Shown here in pieces: positions 1 through 9,896 of a stretch of DNA of 32,171 nt. The stretch comes from an uncultured Sphingorhabdus sp. Its GTDB lineage: Bacteria > Pseudomonadota > Alphaproteobacteria > Sphingomonadales > Sphingomonadaceae. Both the position numbers and the translations under genes were made by a program. The DNA lies in assembly GCF_937872355.1 (NCBI RefSeq), contig NZ_CALMSV010000150.1:1-32171 (forward strand), written 5' to 3'. Position 1 is the first letter of the stretch. Each line of letters starts with the position of its first letter. Below the pieces are notes generated by a model. The model was not told the DNA's origin. It searched no databases and was given only the letters and a program-made list of their open reading frames with translations.

Positions 1-558
1 TCGGCAAACCCCAATGAGGGCAAGACCTTCTGCGCGGTCAATCTCGCGCTGTCGATGGCGACGGAAAAGGACAATCGCGTCCTTTTGGTCGACGCCGATT
101 TCGCAAAGCCCAGCGTGCTGGCTCGGCTGGGCATTGAAGGTGGACGCGGGCTGATGGATGCCCTCGCCGATCCTTTGATCGATGTTGAAGATCTTGTCAT
201 CGAGACCGATGTCGAGGGGCTGTCTGTGTTGCCCGCTGGTGCGCAGACCAATCAGGATACCGAATATCTGGCCGCCGCGCGTACTGCTGCCGTGCTGGAT
301 CAACTGACCAGCCACGATCCGACGCGAATCATTATATTTGATTCGCCGCCCGCGCTCGCCGCATCACCGGCTTCGGTGCTCGCGCTGCATGTCGGACAAG
401 CCGTCATGGTCGTCCATGCCGATGTAACCACTGAAACCGCCTTGCGCGACGCTCTCTCATTGTTGAGCGGCTGCGAGAATATCCAGCTGCTGCTCAACCG
501 AGCCAAATTCTCCCCCACCGGACGAAAGTTCGGCAACTATTATGGATATGGAGCATAA
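1..558 (+). CDS. XrtA-associated CpsD/CapB-type tyrosine autokinase, C-terminal part (5' end outside window)
   Basis: The frame is open from base 1, so the gene begins upstream of the window. The visible 185 residues are a bacterial tyrosine kinase (BY-kinase) P-loop domain. They show Walker A (NPNEGKTF, near the left edge), the A' motif (VLLVDADFAKPS) and Walker B (IIIFDSPPAL). They end in a short tyrosine-bearing tail (NYYGYGA) of the type autophosphorylated in this family. Such kinases sit on the inner face of the membrane and control polymerisation and export of exopolysaccharide with a Wzz-like chain-length partner, which would be expected just upstream. The stop is 1 bp before the next start (560), consistent with one operon leading into the XrtA genes. 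The ATG at 55 is internal to the P-loop domain and is not the real start. Confidence 0.88.
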   Translation, partial: SANPNEGKTFCAVNLALSMATEKDNRVLLVDADFAKPSVLARLGIEGGRGLMDALADPLIDVEDLVIETDVEGLSVLPAGAQTNQDTEYLAAARTAAVLDQLTSHDPTRIIIFDSPPALAASPASVLALHVGQAVMVVHADVTTETALRDALSLLSGCENIQLLLNRAKFSPTGRKFGNYYGYGA

Positions 559-559
559 A

Positions 560-2251
560 ATGCCCAGCCAAACTCAAGCCGGAATCAAGCTGCTTCTCGC
601 TTCCGCCGCGCTGATCGCGCTGCCATCGGTTGCGCATGCGCAGCTTCTGGACACCGATTGGTCGGATATGGACGATGGCGCACCCGCCGCTGAAGCGCCA
701 GCCAAGGCGAAGAAGGGCAGTTCGCGCCGGGCCGAAATCCGTCCCTATATCGAGGCGCAGCAGGTGTTGCTCGCCGATCTGGACGATGGCGGCGATGTGC
801 TGACCTATTCGACTATTGCGGTGGGTGTCGACATGTCGGTTGCCGAACGCAATGCCGAGGCGCAGGTCAATGTTCGTTATGAACGGCTGATCGGCTGGGA
901 CAATGATGTCCGTGATCAGGATATCATCAGCGGTTTGGCCCGTGGCTCTGCGCGGGTAACGCGCAACCTGACGATCGAAGCAGGCGGCTATGCCAGCCGC
1001 GCGACAATAGACAATCGCGCCGGCTCTGCGGGCAACTTTGCTGGTCGCGAAGACAATGTCAGTCAGGTCTATTCGGTCTATACCGGTCCGAGCTTTGCCG
1101 CCCGCGTCGGTGACCTTTCGGTCAACGCCGCCTATCGTGCAGGCTATACCAAGGTTGAAAGCGGCAATGTTGGACCACTACCGGCCGGCCAGCGTCCGGT
1201 CCCGACATTTGACGATAGCGTCAGCCACGCTGCGGCCGCGTCGGTCGGTATGCAGCCAGGCAAATTGCCCTTTGGCTGGGCCGTGGGCGCAGGCTGGAAT
1301 CGCGAGGATGCCAGCCAACTCGATCAGCGCGTTGATGACAAATATGCGCGTGTGGATATCACCGTTCCAGTCAGCCCGACGCTCGCGGTGGTCGGCGGCG
1401 TAGGCTATGAAGATGTCCGCATCAGCGAGCGTGACGTATTACGCGACAGTCTGGGCGCGCCTATCGTAACGCCTGGCGGACGATATGTTACCGATCCCGC
1501 TTCTCCCCGGCTCAGTGTTTATGAAAGCGACGGGTTGATCTGGGATGCCGGGGTGCTCTGGCGGCCCAGCAAACGTACCTCGCTTGAGGCGCGCTATGGG
1601 CACCGTTACGGCACCGATAGCTATATTGGCAGCTTCAACTATACACCGACTGAACGGATGGCCGTGAATGTGTCGGTTTACGACACAATCTCGGGCTTTG
1701 GCGGTTCGCTAAACCGCACGCTCGCTGCATTGCCGACGCAATTTACAACAATCCGCAATCCGCTGTCGGGCGATTTGGGAAGTTGTACTTTTGGTAATGG
1801 CGGAACCACTTGCTTCAATAATGCACTGAACTCGCTTCGTCCGGTTGCCTTCCGGTCGCGCGGCATACAGGCATCTGCAGTCACCAACAGCGCTGGCTGG
1901 GATACTGGCCTCGCCATCGGCTATAATCGGAACAAATATCTGACCTCGGCAATCGGCGCTCTGCCCGAAATGTCCGGGATTATTGATGAAAACTATTATG
2001 TCGCAGGTTTTCTGGGGCGCGATCTGGATCGCCGTTCGCGGTTTGAGACAAATGTTTACGGCAATTATGTCGATCCGGGTTTCGCGCTGGCGTCCGATGT
2101 CTATAGCGTTGGCGCCAATGCGGCCTATTATCGCCAGCTGTGGCGCGGGCTTTCGGCGGGTGCAGCTGTCGGTATCGACAGCGTGAAGCCTGAAGATGCC
2201 GATGGTGATGTCACCGCGTCGGCGTTGCTCGGGCTGCGCTACAGCTTTTAA
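560..2251 (+). CDS. Outer-membrane beta-barrel protein (BBP2-like) of the XrtA/exopolysaccharide locus
   Basis: 563 residues. The start is set at ATG 560 because GGAG lies 6 nt upstream and the protein then opens with a clean signal peptide (LLLASAALIALPSVAHA, cleavage after AHA). An in-frame ATG at 542 would overlap the kinase gene. After a short acidic/Ala-Lys linker the rest is rich in alternating hydrophobic/polar strands with aromatic girdle residues (for example VNVRYERLIGW, RTSLEARYGHRYG) and ends in LLGLRYSF. The terminal Phe is the typical BAM recognition signal of an outer-membrane barrel. Barrel proteins at this position in XrtA loci are thought to form or assist the exopolysaccharide export pore. 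That role is inferred from context; the barrel assignment is visible in the sequence. Confidence 0.82.
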   Translation: MPSQTQAGIKLLLASAALIALPSVAHAQLLDTDWSDMDDGAPAAEAPAKAKKGSSRRAEIRPYIEAQQVLLADLDDGGDVLTYSTIAVGVDMSVAERNAEAQVNVRYERLIGWDNDVRDQDIISGLARGSARVTRNLTIEAGGYASRATIDNRAGSAGNFAGREDNVSQVYSVYTGPSFAARVGDLSVNAAYRAGYTKVESGNVGPLPAGQRPVPTFDDSVSHAAAASVGMQPGKLPFGWAVGAGWNREDASQLDQRVDDKYARVDITVPVSPTLAVVGGVGYEDVRISERDVLRDSLGAPIVTPGGRYVTDPASPRLSVYESDGLIWDAGVLWRPSKRTSLEARYGHRYGTDSYIGSFNYTPTERMAVNVSVYDTISGFGGSLNRTLAALPTQFTTIRNPLSGDLGSCTFGNGGTTCFNNALNSLRPVAFRSRGIQASAVTNSAGWDTGLAIGYNRNKYLTSAIGALPEMSGIIDENYYVAGFLGRDLDRRSRFETNVYGNYVDPGFALASDVYSVGANAAYYRQLWRGLSAGAAVGIDSVKPEDADGDVTASALLGLRYSF

Positions 2252-2279
2252 GTCCAACTGACAGGGAAGTTAGAAGACT

Positions 2280-3362
2280 ATGTACGATCAATATTACGGC
2301 CTGTCGGGACGCCCATTCCAGCTAACGCCCGATCCGCATTATTATTTTGAAAGCGGAACGCATCGTAAGGCGCTGTCTTATCTGGGCTATGGTCTGGCGC
2401 AGGGCGAGGGATTCATCGTCATCACCGGTGAGGTGGGTTCGGGCAAATCGACCTTGGTCAGCCATTTGATGCAGACGGTCGACAAGGCGCGGCTGACAGC
2501 TGCGACGATTGTCACCAGCCAGCTCGACGCCGTCGACCTGGTACAGATGACTGCCGAAAGCTTTGCCATCGACACCCGCGGAATGGACAAGGCTGCAACG
2601 CTGAAGGCAATCGAGAATTTCCTCCATGCCGAGGCGCGTGCCGGGCGTCGTTGCCTGCTGGTGGTGGACGAAGCGCAGAATCTGGCGGTCGATGCGCTGG
2701 AAGAATTGCGTATGCTCTCGAATTTCCAGCTGGGTTCGAGCGCGCTGCTGCAAATATTCCTGCTCGGTCAGCCGGAGTTCCGCAATCTGCTGCAGACTGC
2801 GCCCGAACTGGAGCAGCTGCGCCAGCGGGTGATTGCAACGCACCATCTGGAAGCTATGGATGCAGATGAAGTGCAGCCTTATATAGAGCACCGGCTGGAG
2901 CGCGCTGGCTGGACCGGTCGCCCGCAACTGACCGCAGATGCCTATGACGCGCTGTACAACGAAACCGGCGGCGTACCGCGCAAGCTGAACGCCGTCATGA
3001 ACCGATGCCTGCTCATGGGCGCGGTCGAGCAAACCGACACTATCGATGCAGCGCTGGTCGAAGCGGTGATTGTCGACATGAACGGAAAGCCGTTCGCATA
3101 TGATGACACCATGGCATCGCATGCGCCGTTGGCCGAGCCGGTACCCAGTGCATCTGTTCGCGCTGCGGCGAAAGCTCAAACCTCTGTTGCTGCACTTGAT
3201 TCTGCGCAGTTTCAGGCACTGGCATCGCGCATTGATCAGATAGAAGCACGCATGGCGGCGCAGGATGTCACCATGCGCCGGGTGCTTGCCATGCTGATCG
3301 ATTGGATGGAAAAGGAAAACCAGTCGCTTGCGGCCCGCATGCGGGATATGCGCGCAGCCTGA
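2280..3362 (+). CDS. XrtA-associated secretion-type AAA ATPase (ExeA-like)
   Basis: 360 residues. The N-terminus MYDQYYGLSGRPFQLTPDP and the spacing of motifs match the PEP-CTERM/XrtA locus ATPase subfamily related to ExeA/GspA. Walker A is GEVGSGKST at about residues 50-58, and Walker B is CLLVVDEAQ at about 125-133. A sensor/arginine region follows around LRQRVIATHHL. The last 80 residues are Ala-rich and then form a predicted coiled coil (IDQIEARMAAQ...). The gene starts 28 bp after the barrel gene in the same orientation. ExeA-like ATPases energise assembly of envelope machinery. Here the likely client is the exopolysaccharide or PEP-CTERM export apparatus, which is inference. Confidence 0.9.
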   Translation: MYDQYYGLSGRPFQLTPDPHYYFESGTHRKALSYLGYGLAQGEGFIVITGEVGSGKSTLVSHLMQTVDKARLTAATIVTSQLDAVDLVQMTAESFAIDTRGMDKAATLKAIENFLHAEARAGRRCLLVVDEAQNLAVDALEELRMLSNFQLGSSALLQIFLLGQPEFRNLLQTAPELEQLRQRVIATHHLEAMDADEVQPYIEHRLERAGWTGRPQLTADAYDALYNETGGVPRKLNAVMNRCLLMGAVEQTDTIDAALVEAVIVDMNGKPFAYDDTMASHAPLAEPVPSASVRAAAKAQTSVAALDSAQFQALASRIDQIEARMAAQDVTMRRVLAMLIDWMEKENQSLAARMRDMRAA

Positions 3363-3389
3363 TCTTTAAAGGATGAAGGGTTTTATCCT

Positions 3390-4232
3390 TTGTACAATGC
3401 GTTGTCGGTCGATGTTGAAGACTGGTTTCAAGTCGGGGCGTTCGAGAATGTAATCTCGCGCGATAGCTGGGATGCGTGCGAATGCCGTGTCGAGCGTAAC
3501 ACCGATACGCTGCTCGCCATGTTCGATGAGGCAGGTGTCAAGGCGACCTTTTTCACCCTCGGATGGGTCGCAGAACGCTATCCGGCATTGATCCGGCGAA
3601 TTGCCGATGCCGGCCATGAATTGGGCAATCACGGCCAGAACCATGATCGCGTCTTCACTTTTACTCCGCAGCAATTTGCCGCTGACCTTCAACGTTCGCG
3701 CAAGACGATTGAGGATGCTGGCGGGGTCGCCGTAAGGGGCTATCGCGCGCCCAGTTTTTCGATCAACCCGAACACGCCTTGGGCGCACGAAATCATGGCC
3801 GAGCAAGGCTATGTCTATTCGTCGAGTATCAACCCGATCGCGCACGACCATTATGGCTGGGCGGACGCTCCGCGCTTCGCCTTCCACCCGATAGCAGGCA
3901 GCGATTTTGTCGAAATACCGGTGACCACAGCCATGCTTGGATCGCGCCGGATCGGTGCGGGTGGCGGTGGCTTTTTCCGCATGCTGCCCTACGCCTATTC
4001 GCGTTGGGCGGTGCGTCAGGTGAATGCAGAGGCGCGTCCCGGCATCATCTATTTCCACCCTTGGGAAATCGATCCGGGCCAGCCGCGTGTCGCCAATGCG
4101 CCACTCAAATCGAAGCTGCGCCATTATACAAAGCTTGATGCGATGGCGGGCAAGCTGGAGCGGCTGATGTCGGATTTCCAGTGGGATCGTCTTGACCGCA
4201 TCGTGGCGTTGGAAAAGGCCAAAATCGCATGA
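3390..4232 (+). CDS. XrtA-associated polysaccharide deacetylase (NodB domain + DUF3473)
   Basis: 280 residues. The start is TTG at 3390 with GAAGGG about 9 nt upstream; no in-frame ATG fits, and family members begin at exactly this MxNALSVDVEDWF motif. The catalytic Asp and first metal ligand lie in DVEDWF. The metal-binding His pair is in GNHGQNHDR. RGYRAPSFSI is the usual third NodB motif, and IIYFHPWEIDPGQPR the C-terminal His motif. The family removes N-acetyl groups from polysaccharide amino sugars, probably in the periplasm. The protein lacks an obvious signal peptide, as is common in this subfamily. Its last codons overlap the next gene by 4 bp (ATGA), indicating translational coupling. 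Confidence 0.92.
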   Translation: MYNALSVDVEDWFQVGAFENVISRDSWDACECRVERNTDTLLAMFDEAGVKATFFTLGWVAERYPALIRRIADAGHELGNHGQNHDRVFTFTPQQFAADLQRSRKTIEDAGGVAVRGYRAPSFSINPNTPWAHEIMAEQGYVYSSSINPIAHDHYGWADAPRFAFHPIAGSDFVEIPVTTAMLGSRRIGAGGGGFFRMLPYAYSRWAVRQVNAEARPGIIYFHPWEIDPGQPRVANAPLKSKLRHYTKLDAMAGKLERLMSDFQWDRLDRIVALEKAKIA

Positions 4233-5302
4233 ATGCGCCTTTGGTCCATGAACGGGTGGCAGTGCGCAGGGCCAATCTGACCTTTGCCGATGAAGCCAAG
4301 CGGATCGATTCCTGGGTGCGTGAACAGCAAGGTGCAACGCCCTTTCATTTGCCGTGCTGGCTCAATGCCATTGAACGCGGAACCGGCAACAAGGCCTATT
4401 GCCTAGTAGCGGAAAATGAAGCGGGTGACATTGCTGGCTTGGTGCCACTGCACGCTGTCGGCTCTCCCCTGTTCGGGCGCGCTCTGGTTTCGAGCGGTTT
4501 TGCGGTGGGCGGCGGTATATTGGCCAGATCGCAGGGCGTTGCCGATGGGCTCGCCGATGCCGTTTGGGACCTTGCCGTTGAACTCAAATGTCCGACTACC
4601 GAATTGCGCGGCGGAGCAGTCCCGCATCAGGGATGGATTGTCAAAAGTGACGCGCACGCCAATTTTGAGCGCGCATTGGCGGCGGATGACGAAGCAGAAC
4701 TACTCGCCATTCCACGCAAACAGCGCGCAGAGGTGCGTAAGGGGCTTGATAAGGGGCTCAAGATCGAAACCGGCAATGGCCAGCGCGATCTCGACTGGCA
4801 CTACCGAGTTTACGCCGAAAGTGTGCGCAATCTGGGTACGCCGGTCTTCCCGCGCGCGTTGATGGCGGAGACGCTGAAAGCCTTTGGCAATGATGCCGAT
4901 ATCTTGACCGTGCTGTCTGATGGCAAACCGGTGGCGAGTGTTCTAAGCCTGTACTTTAATGGCGCGGTCATGCCCTATTGGGGCGGGGGTGTGTGGGAAG
5001 CGCGCGCGCTGCGGGCCAATGATGTGATGTATTATGCGCTGATGAACCATGGGCGCCGGCGCGGCTGCACGCGGTTTGATTTCGGGCGATCAAAAGTCGA
5101 TTCCGGGGCCTATTTCTTCAAGAAAAACTGGGGGTTCGAACCGGAACCTCTGTCTTATTCTTTGCGGACGGCGGACGGATCGGAGCCACGCGACGTGAAC
5201 CCGAACAGCGCGAAATATAGGTCAGTTGTCTCTGCATGGCAGAAACTGCCTTTGCCCATCGCCAATCTGATTGGTCCCTGGATTTCCAAGGGTCTCGGCT
5301 GA
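4229..5302 (+). CDS. FemAB family XrtA/PEP-CTERM-associated protein (GNAT fold)
   Basis: 357 residues. This is a FemAB-like double GNAT protein. An N-terminal domain carries the substrate-binding motif WLNAIERGTGNKAYCLVAE. The C-terminal half ends with the subfamily signature FDFGRSKVDSGAYFFKKNWGFEPEPL. FemAB proteins transfer amino acids from aminoacyl-tRNA onto cell-wall or glycan amines; the acceptor for the XrtA-linked branch is not established. The start overlaps the deacetylase stop (ATGA at 4229-4232), and its TGA shares a base with the following ATG (5302), so it is embedded in the operon. Confidence 0.9.
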   Translation: MNAPLVHERVAVRRANLTFADEAKRIDSWVREQQGATPFHLPCWLNAIERGTGNKAYCLVAENEAGDIAGLVPLHAVGSPLFGRALVSSGFAVGGGILARSQGVADGLADAVWDLAVELKCPTTELRGGAVPHQGWIVKSDAHANFERALAADDEAELLAIPRKQRAEVRKGLDKGLKIETGNGQRDLDWHYRVYAESVRNLGTPVFPRALMAETLKAFGNDADILTVLSDGKPVASVLSLYFNGAVMPYWGGGVWEARALRANDVMYYALMNHGRRRGCTRFDFGRSKVDSGAYFFKKNWGFEPEPLSYSLRTADGSEPRDVNPNSAKYRSVVSAWQKLPLPIANLIGPWISKGLG

Positions 5303-6504
5303 TGCGCGAAATATTGTTTCTCGCCCACCGCGTCCCCTGGCCCCCGGACCGCGGAGACAAGATCCGTTCCTTCCATATCCTCAAAAAACTGCAGACGATG
5401 GCCCCGGTGCATGTCGGCGCCTTCGCCGATGACGCGCGCGACATCGAATGTGCCGAAGCTGAGCGGGCGGGTCTGGCGTCGCTGCAAGTAGAGCTGCGTG
5501 ACAAGCCCAGTTGGTTTTCAGGTGTTGAAGCACTGGCGAGCGGCAAACCGGTCTCGCTGACCGCCTTCGGTTCGAAAGCGATGCAGGACTGGGTGAATGA
5601 ACGTCTGGCAAGCGGATCGATCAGCCACATCTTCGTCTTCTCGGGGCAGATGGCACAATATGTCTCAGCCGATTTCGATGGCCGATTCATCATGGATTTT
5701 GTCGACGTCGACAGTGCCAAGTTTGAAAGCTATGCGAGCGAAGGCAATGCGCTGATGCGCTGGGTCTATGCGCGCGAAGCGAAGAAGCTTTCCGACTTTG
5801 AAAGCGAAATTGCCGAGCGCGCCGATGCCAGCCTGTTTGTCAGCGAAGCCGAAGCCGCGCTGTTCCGTGAGCGAAGCGGGGCGGCCAACGTTACTGCGCT
5901 GGGAAACGGTATCGACACGGTTTTCTATGACCCGACTGCGAAGTTCAAGAAACTCCATCCGGTCTTTCCCGATCCCCTGATCGTCTTCACCGGACAGATG
6001 GATTATCGCCCCAATATCGAAGCTGTCAGCGATTTTGCGCGCAATGCTATGCCAACCATCCGGCAGGCGCATCCGGAAACCACTTTCGCGATTGTCGGGC
6101 GCAATCCGACGCCTGCCGTTGTCGAGCTATCCGCGCTGCCCGGTGTGCAGGTGACAGGCGCGGTCGATGATGTGCGCACATGGCTTGCAGGCGCCGATGT
6201 CGTCGTTGCACCATTGCGCATTGCTCGCGGTATCCAGAACAAGGTGCTGGAGGCAATGGCGATGGCCAAGCCTGTTGTCGCGTCCAGCGCCGCCGCTGAA
6301 GGTATCGACGCGGTTGTTGACAAGCATCTGCTGGTCGCCAAAAATGTTGAGGAAGAGGCCGCCAAGGTCTCGGCGCTGCTGTCCGATACCTACGAGCGCC
6401 TGCGACTAGGAGCAGAGGCCCGTGCGCATGTGATTGCCCATTATGGCTGGGATGCGCAGCTTGCACCGCTTGAAACGCTGATAAAAGGCGAGGCTGCAAA
6501 ATGA
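5302..6504 (+). CDS. TIGR03087-type XrtA/PEP-CTERM system glycosyltransferase (GT4-like)
   Basis: 400 residues. The start is ATG 5302, overlapping the previous stop (TGATG). The protein then begins MREILFLAHRVPWPPDRGDK, the canonical N-terminus of this family (sugar transferase, PEP-CTERM/EpsH1 system). An upstream in-frame ATG at 5236 would only extend into the FemAB gene. The donor-binding C-terminal Rossmann domain shows FTGQMDYRPN, FAIVGRNPTP and the GT4 signature APLRIARGIQNKVLEAMAMAKPVVAS. It probably adds one sugar of the repeat unit on the cytoplasmic face of the membrane; donor and linkage cannot be read from sequence. The stop overlaps xrtA (ATGA). Confidence 0.92.
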   Translation: MREILFLAHRVPWPPDRGDKIRSFHILKKLQTMAPVHVGAFADDARDIECAEAERAGLASLQVELRDKPSWFSGVEALASGKPVSLTAFGSKAMQDWVNERLASGSISHIFVFSGQMAQYVSADFDGRFIMDFVDVDSAKFESYASEGNALMRWVYAREAKKLSDFESEIAERADASLFVSEAEAALFRERSGAANVTALGNGIDTVFYDPTAKFKKLHPVFPDPLIVFTGQMDYRPNIEAVSDFARNAMPTIRQAHPETTFAIVGRNPTPAVVELSALPGVQVTGAVDDVRTWLAGADVVVAPLRIARGIQNKVLEAMAMAKPVVASSAAAEGIDAVVDKHLLVAKNVEEEAAKVSALLSDTYERLRLGAEARAHVIAHYGWDAQLAPLETLIKGEAAK

Positions 6505-7991
6505 CCGCCAACTGGCGGACATCGCTCGCACGCCTCGGCATCGTCTGGGCGGCGCTGCTGGCGCTGTTCTGGCGCGATGCGGCGGATATGGCTTCGATCT
6601 GGTGGAACAGCTCGACCTTCAACCATTGCCTGCTCATCATCCCGATCCTGTGGTGGCTGGTGGATCAGCGCAAACCCGAACTGGCCAAACTTGAACCAAA
6701 GCCATGGGCGCTTCCGCTGGTCTGGATGGCCGCTGCGTCTTTTGGTTGGCTGCTCGGCGATGCGGCCGGGGTGGCGCTGGCGCGGCATGCGGGGCTGGTG
6801 ATGCTGTTGCAGGGCAGTGTGGCGTTGCTGCTAGGTCCGGCGGTTACGCGCGGACTGCTGTTTCCGCTCTTCTATATGTTCTTCCTCGTGCCGTTTGGCG
6901 AGGAATTCGTGCCAGCCTTGCAGACCATCACCGCCGAAATGTGCATGTGGTTGCTCGGCCTGACAGGAATCCCTGCGCATATCGACGGTATCTACATTGC
7001 CACGCCCACCGCGCTGTTCCGCGTTGCAGAGGCTTGCTCCGGGGTGAAATTTCTCGTCGCGATGGTCGCCTTGGGGGCACTGGTTTCCAACCTGTGTTTC
7101 AAAAGCTGGCCGCGCCGCATCGCCTTCATGGCGGCCTGTATCATCATCCCGATTATCGCCAACGGATTGCGCGCCTTCGCTACCATCTATATCGCGCATC
7201 ACGGCAATCTCGATTTTGCCGCCAGCTTTGACCATGTGATTTTCGGCTGGGTGTTTTTCGGTATCGTGATCGCCATGGTGATGGCCGCAGGTTGGCCGTT
7301 TTTCGATCGGGTGGCGGACGTGCAAGCGATTCATGCGGATCAGCTGGTGAAAGTTTCCGGCACTGCGTTGAAACCGGCGATCGCATTGGGTGCGATTGCG
7401 GCAATCGTGCTTCTTCCGTTCGGATGGAGCACCTATATCGCCAACCGGGCATCGCCTGTTCCTGCACAAATAGATTTGCCCGAAGTGGCAGGTTGGGCGC
7501 GGGTCGATTATCGCCCATTACATCCCTGGAAGCCGCAATTTGCCAAGGCCAGCCACACTCTGCTCGGCCGCTATCGCGATGCGCAAGGGCAAGAGGTCGA
7601 TCTCTATGTTGCGGTATATGACCGCCAGTCTGAAGGCCGCGAACTGGTTGGTTTTGGGCAAGGTGCTGCAGGCGGCAAAAGTGATTGGTCGTGGAACGAG
7701 AATTGCCAAGCGCCAGCCGACGCCCGTTGCGAGCGCATCGGAACCAAGAGTCAGCATCATCGCGATGTGGTTAGTTTTTACCGCGTGAACGGCACGACCA
7801 GCGGTTCCGCTACCGCTGTAAAAATGGCGACGCTCAAGGCGAAACTGCTGGGCGGAAACCAGCAGGCGGTGGCGATATTGGTCTCGGCTGAGCAAAAGGG
7901 CCGGGAAAATCCGCGTCCGGCCATCGACTCGTTCCTCAATTCGATTCGGGATATCGATAAACTGGCTGACCGCATGGCTGGTCTGGACTAA
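6501..7991 (+). CDS. xrtA: Exosortase A with fused EpsI domain
   Basis: 496 residues. The N-terminal ~270 residues are a polytopic membrane protein with eight or so hydrophobic segments. The exosortase triad is visible: Cys179 in EACSGVKF, Arg224 in NGLRAF and His245 in DHVIFGW. The C-terminal ~200 residues, after one more membrane helix, form a periplasmic EpsI domain (LPEVAGWARVDY..., VDLYVAVYDRQSEGRELVGFGQG). Exosortases recognise PEP-CTERM tails and cleave or transfer these proteins at the membrane, and EpsI domains accompany them in exopolysaccharide loci. The fusion is usual for XrtA of sphingomonads. No PEP-CTERM substrate is encoded in the window. Start overlaps the glycosyltransferase stop. 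Confidence 0.95.
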   Translation: MTANWRTSLARLGIVWAALLALFWRDAADMASIWWNSSTFNHCLLIIPILWWLVDQRKPELAKLEPKPWALPLVWMAAASFGWLLGDAAGVALARHAGLVMLLQGSVALLLGPAVTRGLLFPLFYMFFLVPFGEEFVPALQTITAEMCMWLLGLTGIPAHIDGIYIATPTALFRVAEACSGVKFLVAMVALGALVSNLCFKSWPRRIAFMAACIIIPIIANGLRAFATIYIAHHGNLDFAASFDHVIFGWVFFGIVIAMVMAAGWPFFDRVADVQAIHADQLVKVSGTALKPAIALGAIAAIVLLPFGWSTYIANRASPVPAQIDLPEVAGWARVDYRPLHPWKPQFAKASHTLLGRYRDAQGQEVDLYVAVYDRQSEGRELVGFGQGAAGGKSDWSWNENCQAPADARCERIGTKSQHHRDVVSFYRVNGTTSGSATAVKMATLKAKLLGGNQQAVAILVSAEQKGRENPRPAIDSFLNSIRDIDKLADRMAGLD

Positions 7992-8003
7992 GGCGCTGTA
8001 ATC

Positions 8004-9896
8004 ATGTGCGGCATCGCCGGTATCTTCCATGTCGAAAGCTCTAAGCCGGTCGACCCAGAACGCGTCAGGCGGATGACCGATGCGATTGCGCATCGCGGGC
8101 CTGACGGTTCGGGCGTTTGGACTGCGCCGGGCATTGGTCTTGGCCATCGGCGTCTGTCGATTATCGATCTGGGCGGTGGCGCACAGCCGATGCTGACCGA
8201 GGATGAGCGTTATGCGCTTTCCTTCAACGGCGAAATCTACAATTTCCAAGAGCTGCGCAAAGAGTTGGAGGCAATGGGCCACCAGTTCCGCACGCACAGC
8301 GACAGCGAAGTGATTTTAGAGGCCTATCGCGCTTGGGGCCCGAAATGCGTCGAGCGGCTGCACGGAATGTTTGTGTTCGCGCTATACGATCAGGCCAACC
8401 GGCAATTGTTGCTGGCGCGCGATCGGCTTGGGGTGAAACCGCTGTACCATGCGCGTTTGGCCGACGGCAGCGTAATCTTCGGTTCGGAACTCAAGGCGCT
8501 GCTCGAACATCCCGCGCTGCGGCGGGAGCCAGATCTGGCGATGGTCGATGACTATCTGGCCTTCGGCTATGTTCCGGATCATGGCTGTATCGTGGCGGGC
8601 GTTCAGAAGCTCGCAGCAGGGCATTATTGGCTGTTGTGTCAGGGTAAGCCAGAGCCTGCTCCTACCCAATATTGGGACCTCGATTTTTCGAACCGTATGA
8701 AAGGCAGCGAAGCCGAATTGCAGGAGGAACTGCTCCGGCTTATGCGGCAGGCGGTGCTCAGCCGCATGGTCGCCGATGTGCCTTTGGGTGCCTTCCTCTC
8801 GGGCGGCGTTGATAGCAGCAGCGTCGTGGCCTTGATGGCCGAGGCATCGCGCCTACCGGTCAAGACCTGCTCGATAGGCTTCGATGTCGGCGATTTGGAT
8901 GAGAGCGAATATGCCAACCGCATCGCCAAGCGCTTTCTGACAGAGCATCATAACAAGATAGTTGCGGCTGACGATTATGGCCTGATCGATACACTCGCCT
9001 TCCATTTTGATGAGCCTTTTGCCGATGCTTCTGCCTTGCCCACCTATCGCGTCAGCGAAATGGCGCGCGAGCATGTAACTGTGGCGCTATCGGGCGATGG
9101 TGCGGACGAAGCGCTGGCTGGCTATCGCCGCCATGTCTTCCACCATGGTGAAGAGCGGATGCGCGGCCTGTTGCCGCAAACCATTCGCGGCCCGTTATTC
9201 GGAATGTTGGGTCGGCTCTATCCCAAGGCCGATTGGGCGCCGCGCCCCTTGCGTGCTAAAACGACGCTGCTGTCGCTCGCACGGACGGGAGCAGAGGGCT
9301 ATGCCGAAGCGGTTGGCGTTACCCCGCCGCATATTCGCGACCGGCTTTATTCGCATCGCACTCAGCAGTTGCTTCGCGGTTATCGTGCCGAATATCATAT
9401 GCATCGGTTGATGGAAAATGCCCCGGCGCGTAGCGGGCTCGACCAGGCGCAATATGCCGATATGAAGCTGTGGCTGCCCGGCGATATCCTGACCAAGGTC
9501 GATCGCACCAGTATGGCGGTGGGGCTTGAGGCGCGTGAACCGTTGCTCGACCACCGTCTGCTCGAATTTGCGGCGTCCTTGCCCGAAAATATGCGTGTTC
9601 GTGGTGGGCAGGGGAAGTGGCTGATGAAGCGCACGATGGAACGCTATCTGCCCGACGACATCCTCTACCGCCCCAAAATGGGCTTTGTGACACCGATTGC
9701 CCAGTGGTTCCGCGGGCCATTGGCGGAAACCGCGCGCGGGATTGCATCGAACACCACTTTGGCGCGGACTGGCTGGTTCGAAAGTGTAGAAATCGCCAAG
9801 CTGGCTGAAGAGCATATTTCGGGCCGGTCGGACCACAGCCGTCTGCTGTGGCAACTGCTGATGCTCGAAAAATCGGTCGCACGGATTTTTGGCTAA
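8004..9896 (+). CDS. XrtA/PEP-CTERM system amidotransferase 1 (asparagine synthase-like)
   Basis: 630 residues. This is a class II glutamine amidotransferase: Cys2 of MCGIAGIF is the nucleophile that releases ammonia from glutamine. [17 protein letters not shown] and SFNGEIYN are further glutaminase motifs. The C-terminal synthetase half contains the PP-loop [13 protein letters not shown] at about residue 265 and the [17 protein letters not shown] motif. The domain order and length match asparagine synthase B-like enzymes of exosortase loci, thought to amidate a sugar carboxylate in the polysaccharide rather than make free asparagine (inference). It lies 12 bp after xrtA and is the last gene of the operon; its stop overlaps the stop of the convergent truA. 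Confidence 0.92.
   Translation: MCGIAGIFHVESSKPVDPERVRRMTDAIAHRGPDGSGVWTAPGIGLGHRRLSIIDLGGGAQPMLTEDERYALSFNGEIYNFQELRKELEAMGHQFRTHSDSEVILEAYRAWGPKCVERLHGMFVFALYDQANRQLLLARDRLGVKPLYHARLADGSVIFGSELKALLEHPALRREPDLAMVDDYLAFGYVPDHGCIVAGVQKLAAGHYWLLCQGKPEPAPTQYWDLDFSNRMKGSEAELQEELLRLMRQAVLSRMVADVPLGAFLSGGVDSSSVVALMAEASRLPVKTCSIGFDVGDLDESEYANRIAKRFLTEHHNKIVAADDYGLIDTLAFHFDEPFADASALPTYRVSEMAREHVTVALSGDGADEALAGYRRHVFHHGEERMRGLLPQTIRGPLFGMLGRLYPKADWAPRPLRAKTTLLSLARTGAEGYAEAVGVTPPHIRDRLYSHRTQQLLRGYRAEYHMHRLMENAPARSGLDQAQYADMKLWLPGDILTKVDRTSMAVGLEAREPLLDHRLLEFAASLPENMRVRGGQGKWLMKRTMERYLPDDILYRPKMGFVTPIAQWFRGPLAETARGIASNTTLARTGWFESVEIAKLAEEHISGRSDHSRLLWQLLMLEKSVARIFG

Noticed and set aside
3366..4337. 323-codon open frame on the minus strand
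   Set aside because: It lies antisense over the deacetylase and FemAB genes, whose motifs are unambiguous; its translation shows no recognisable domain.
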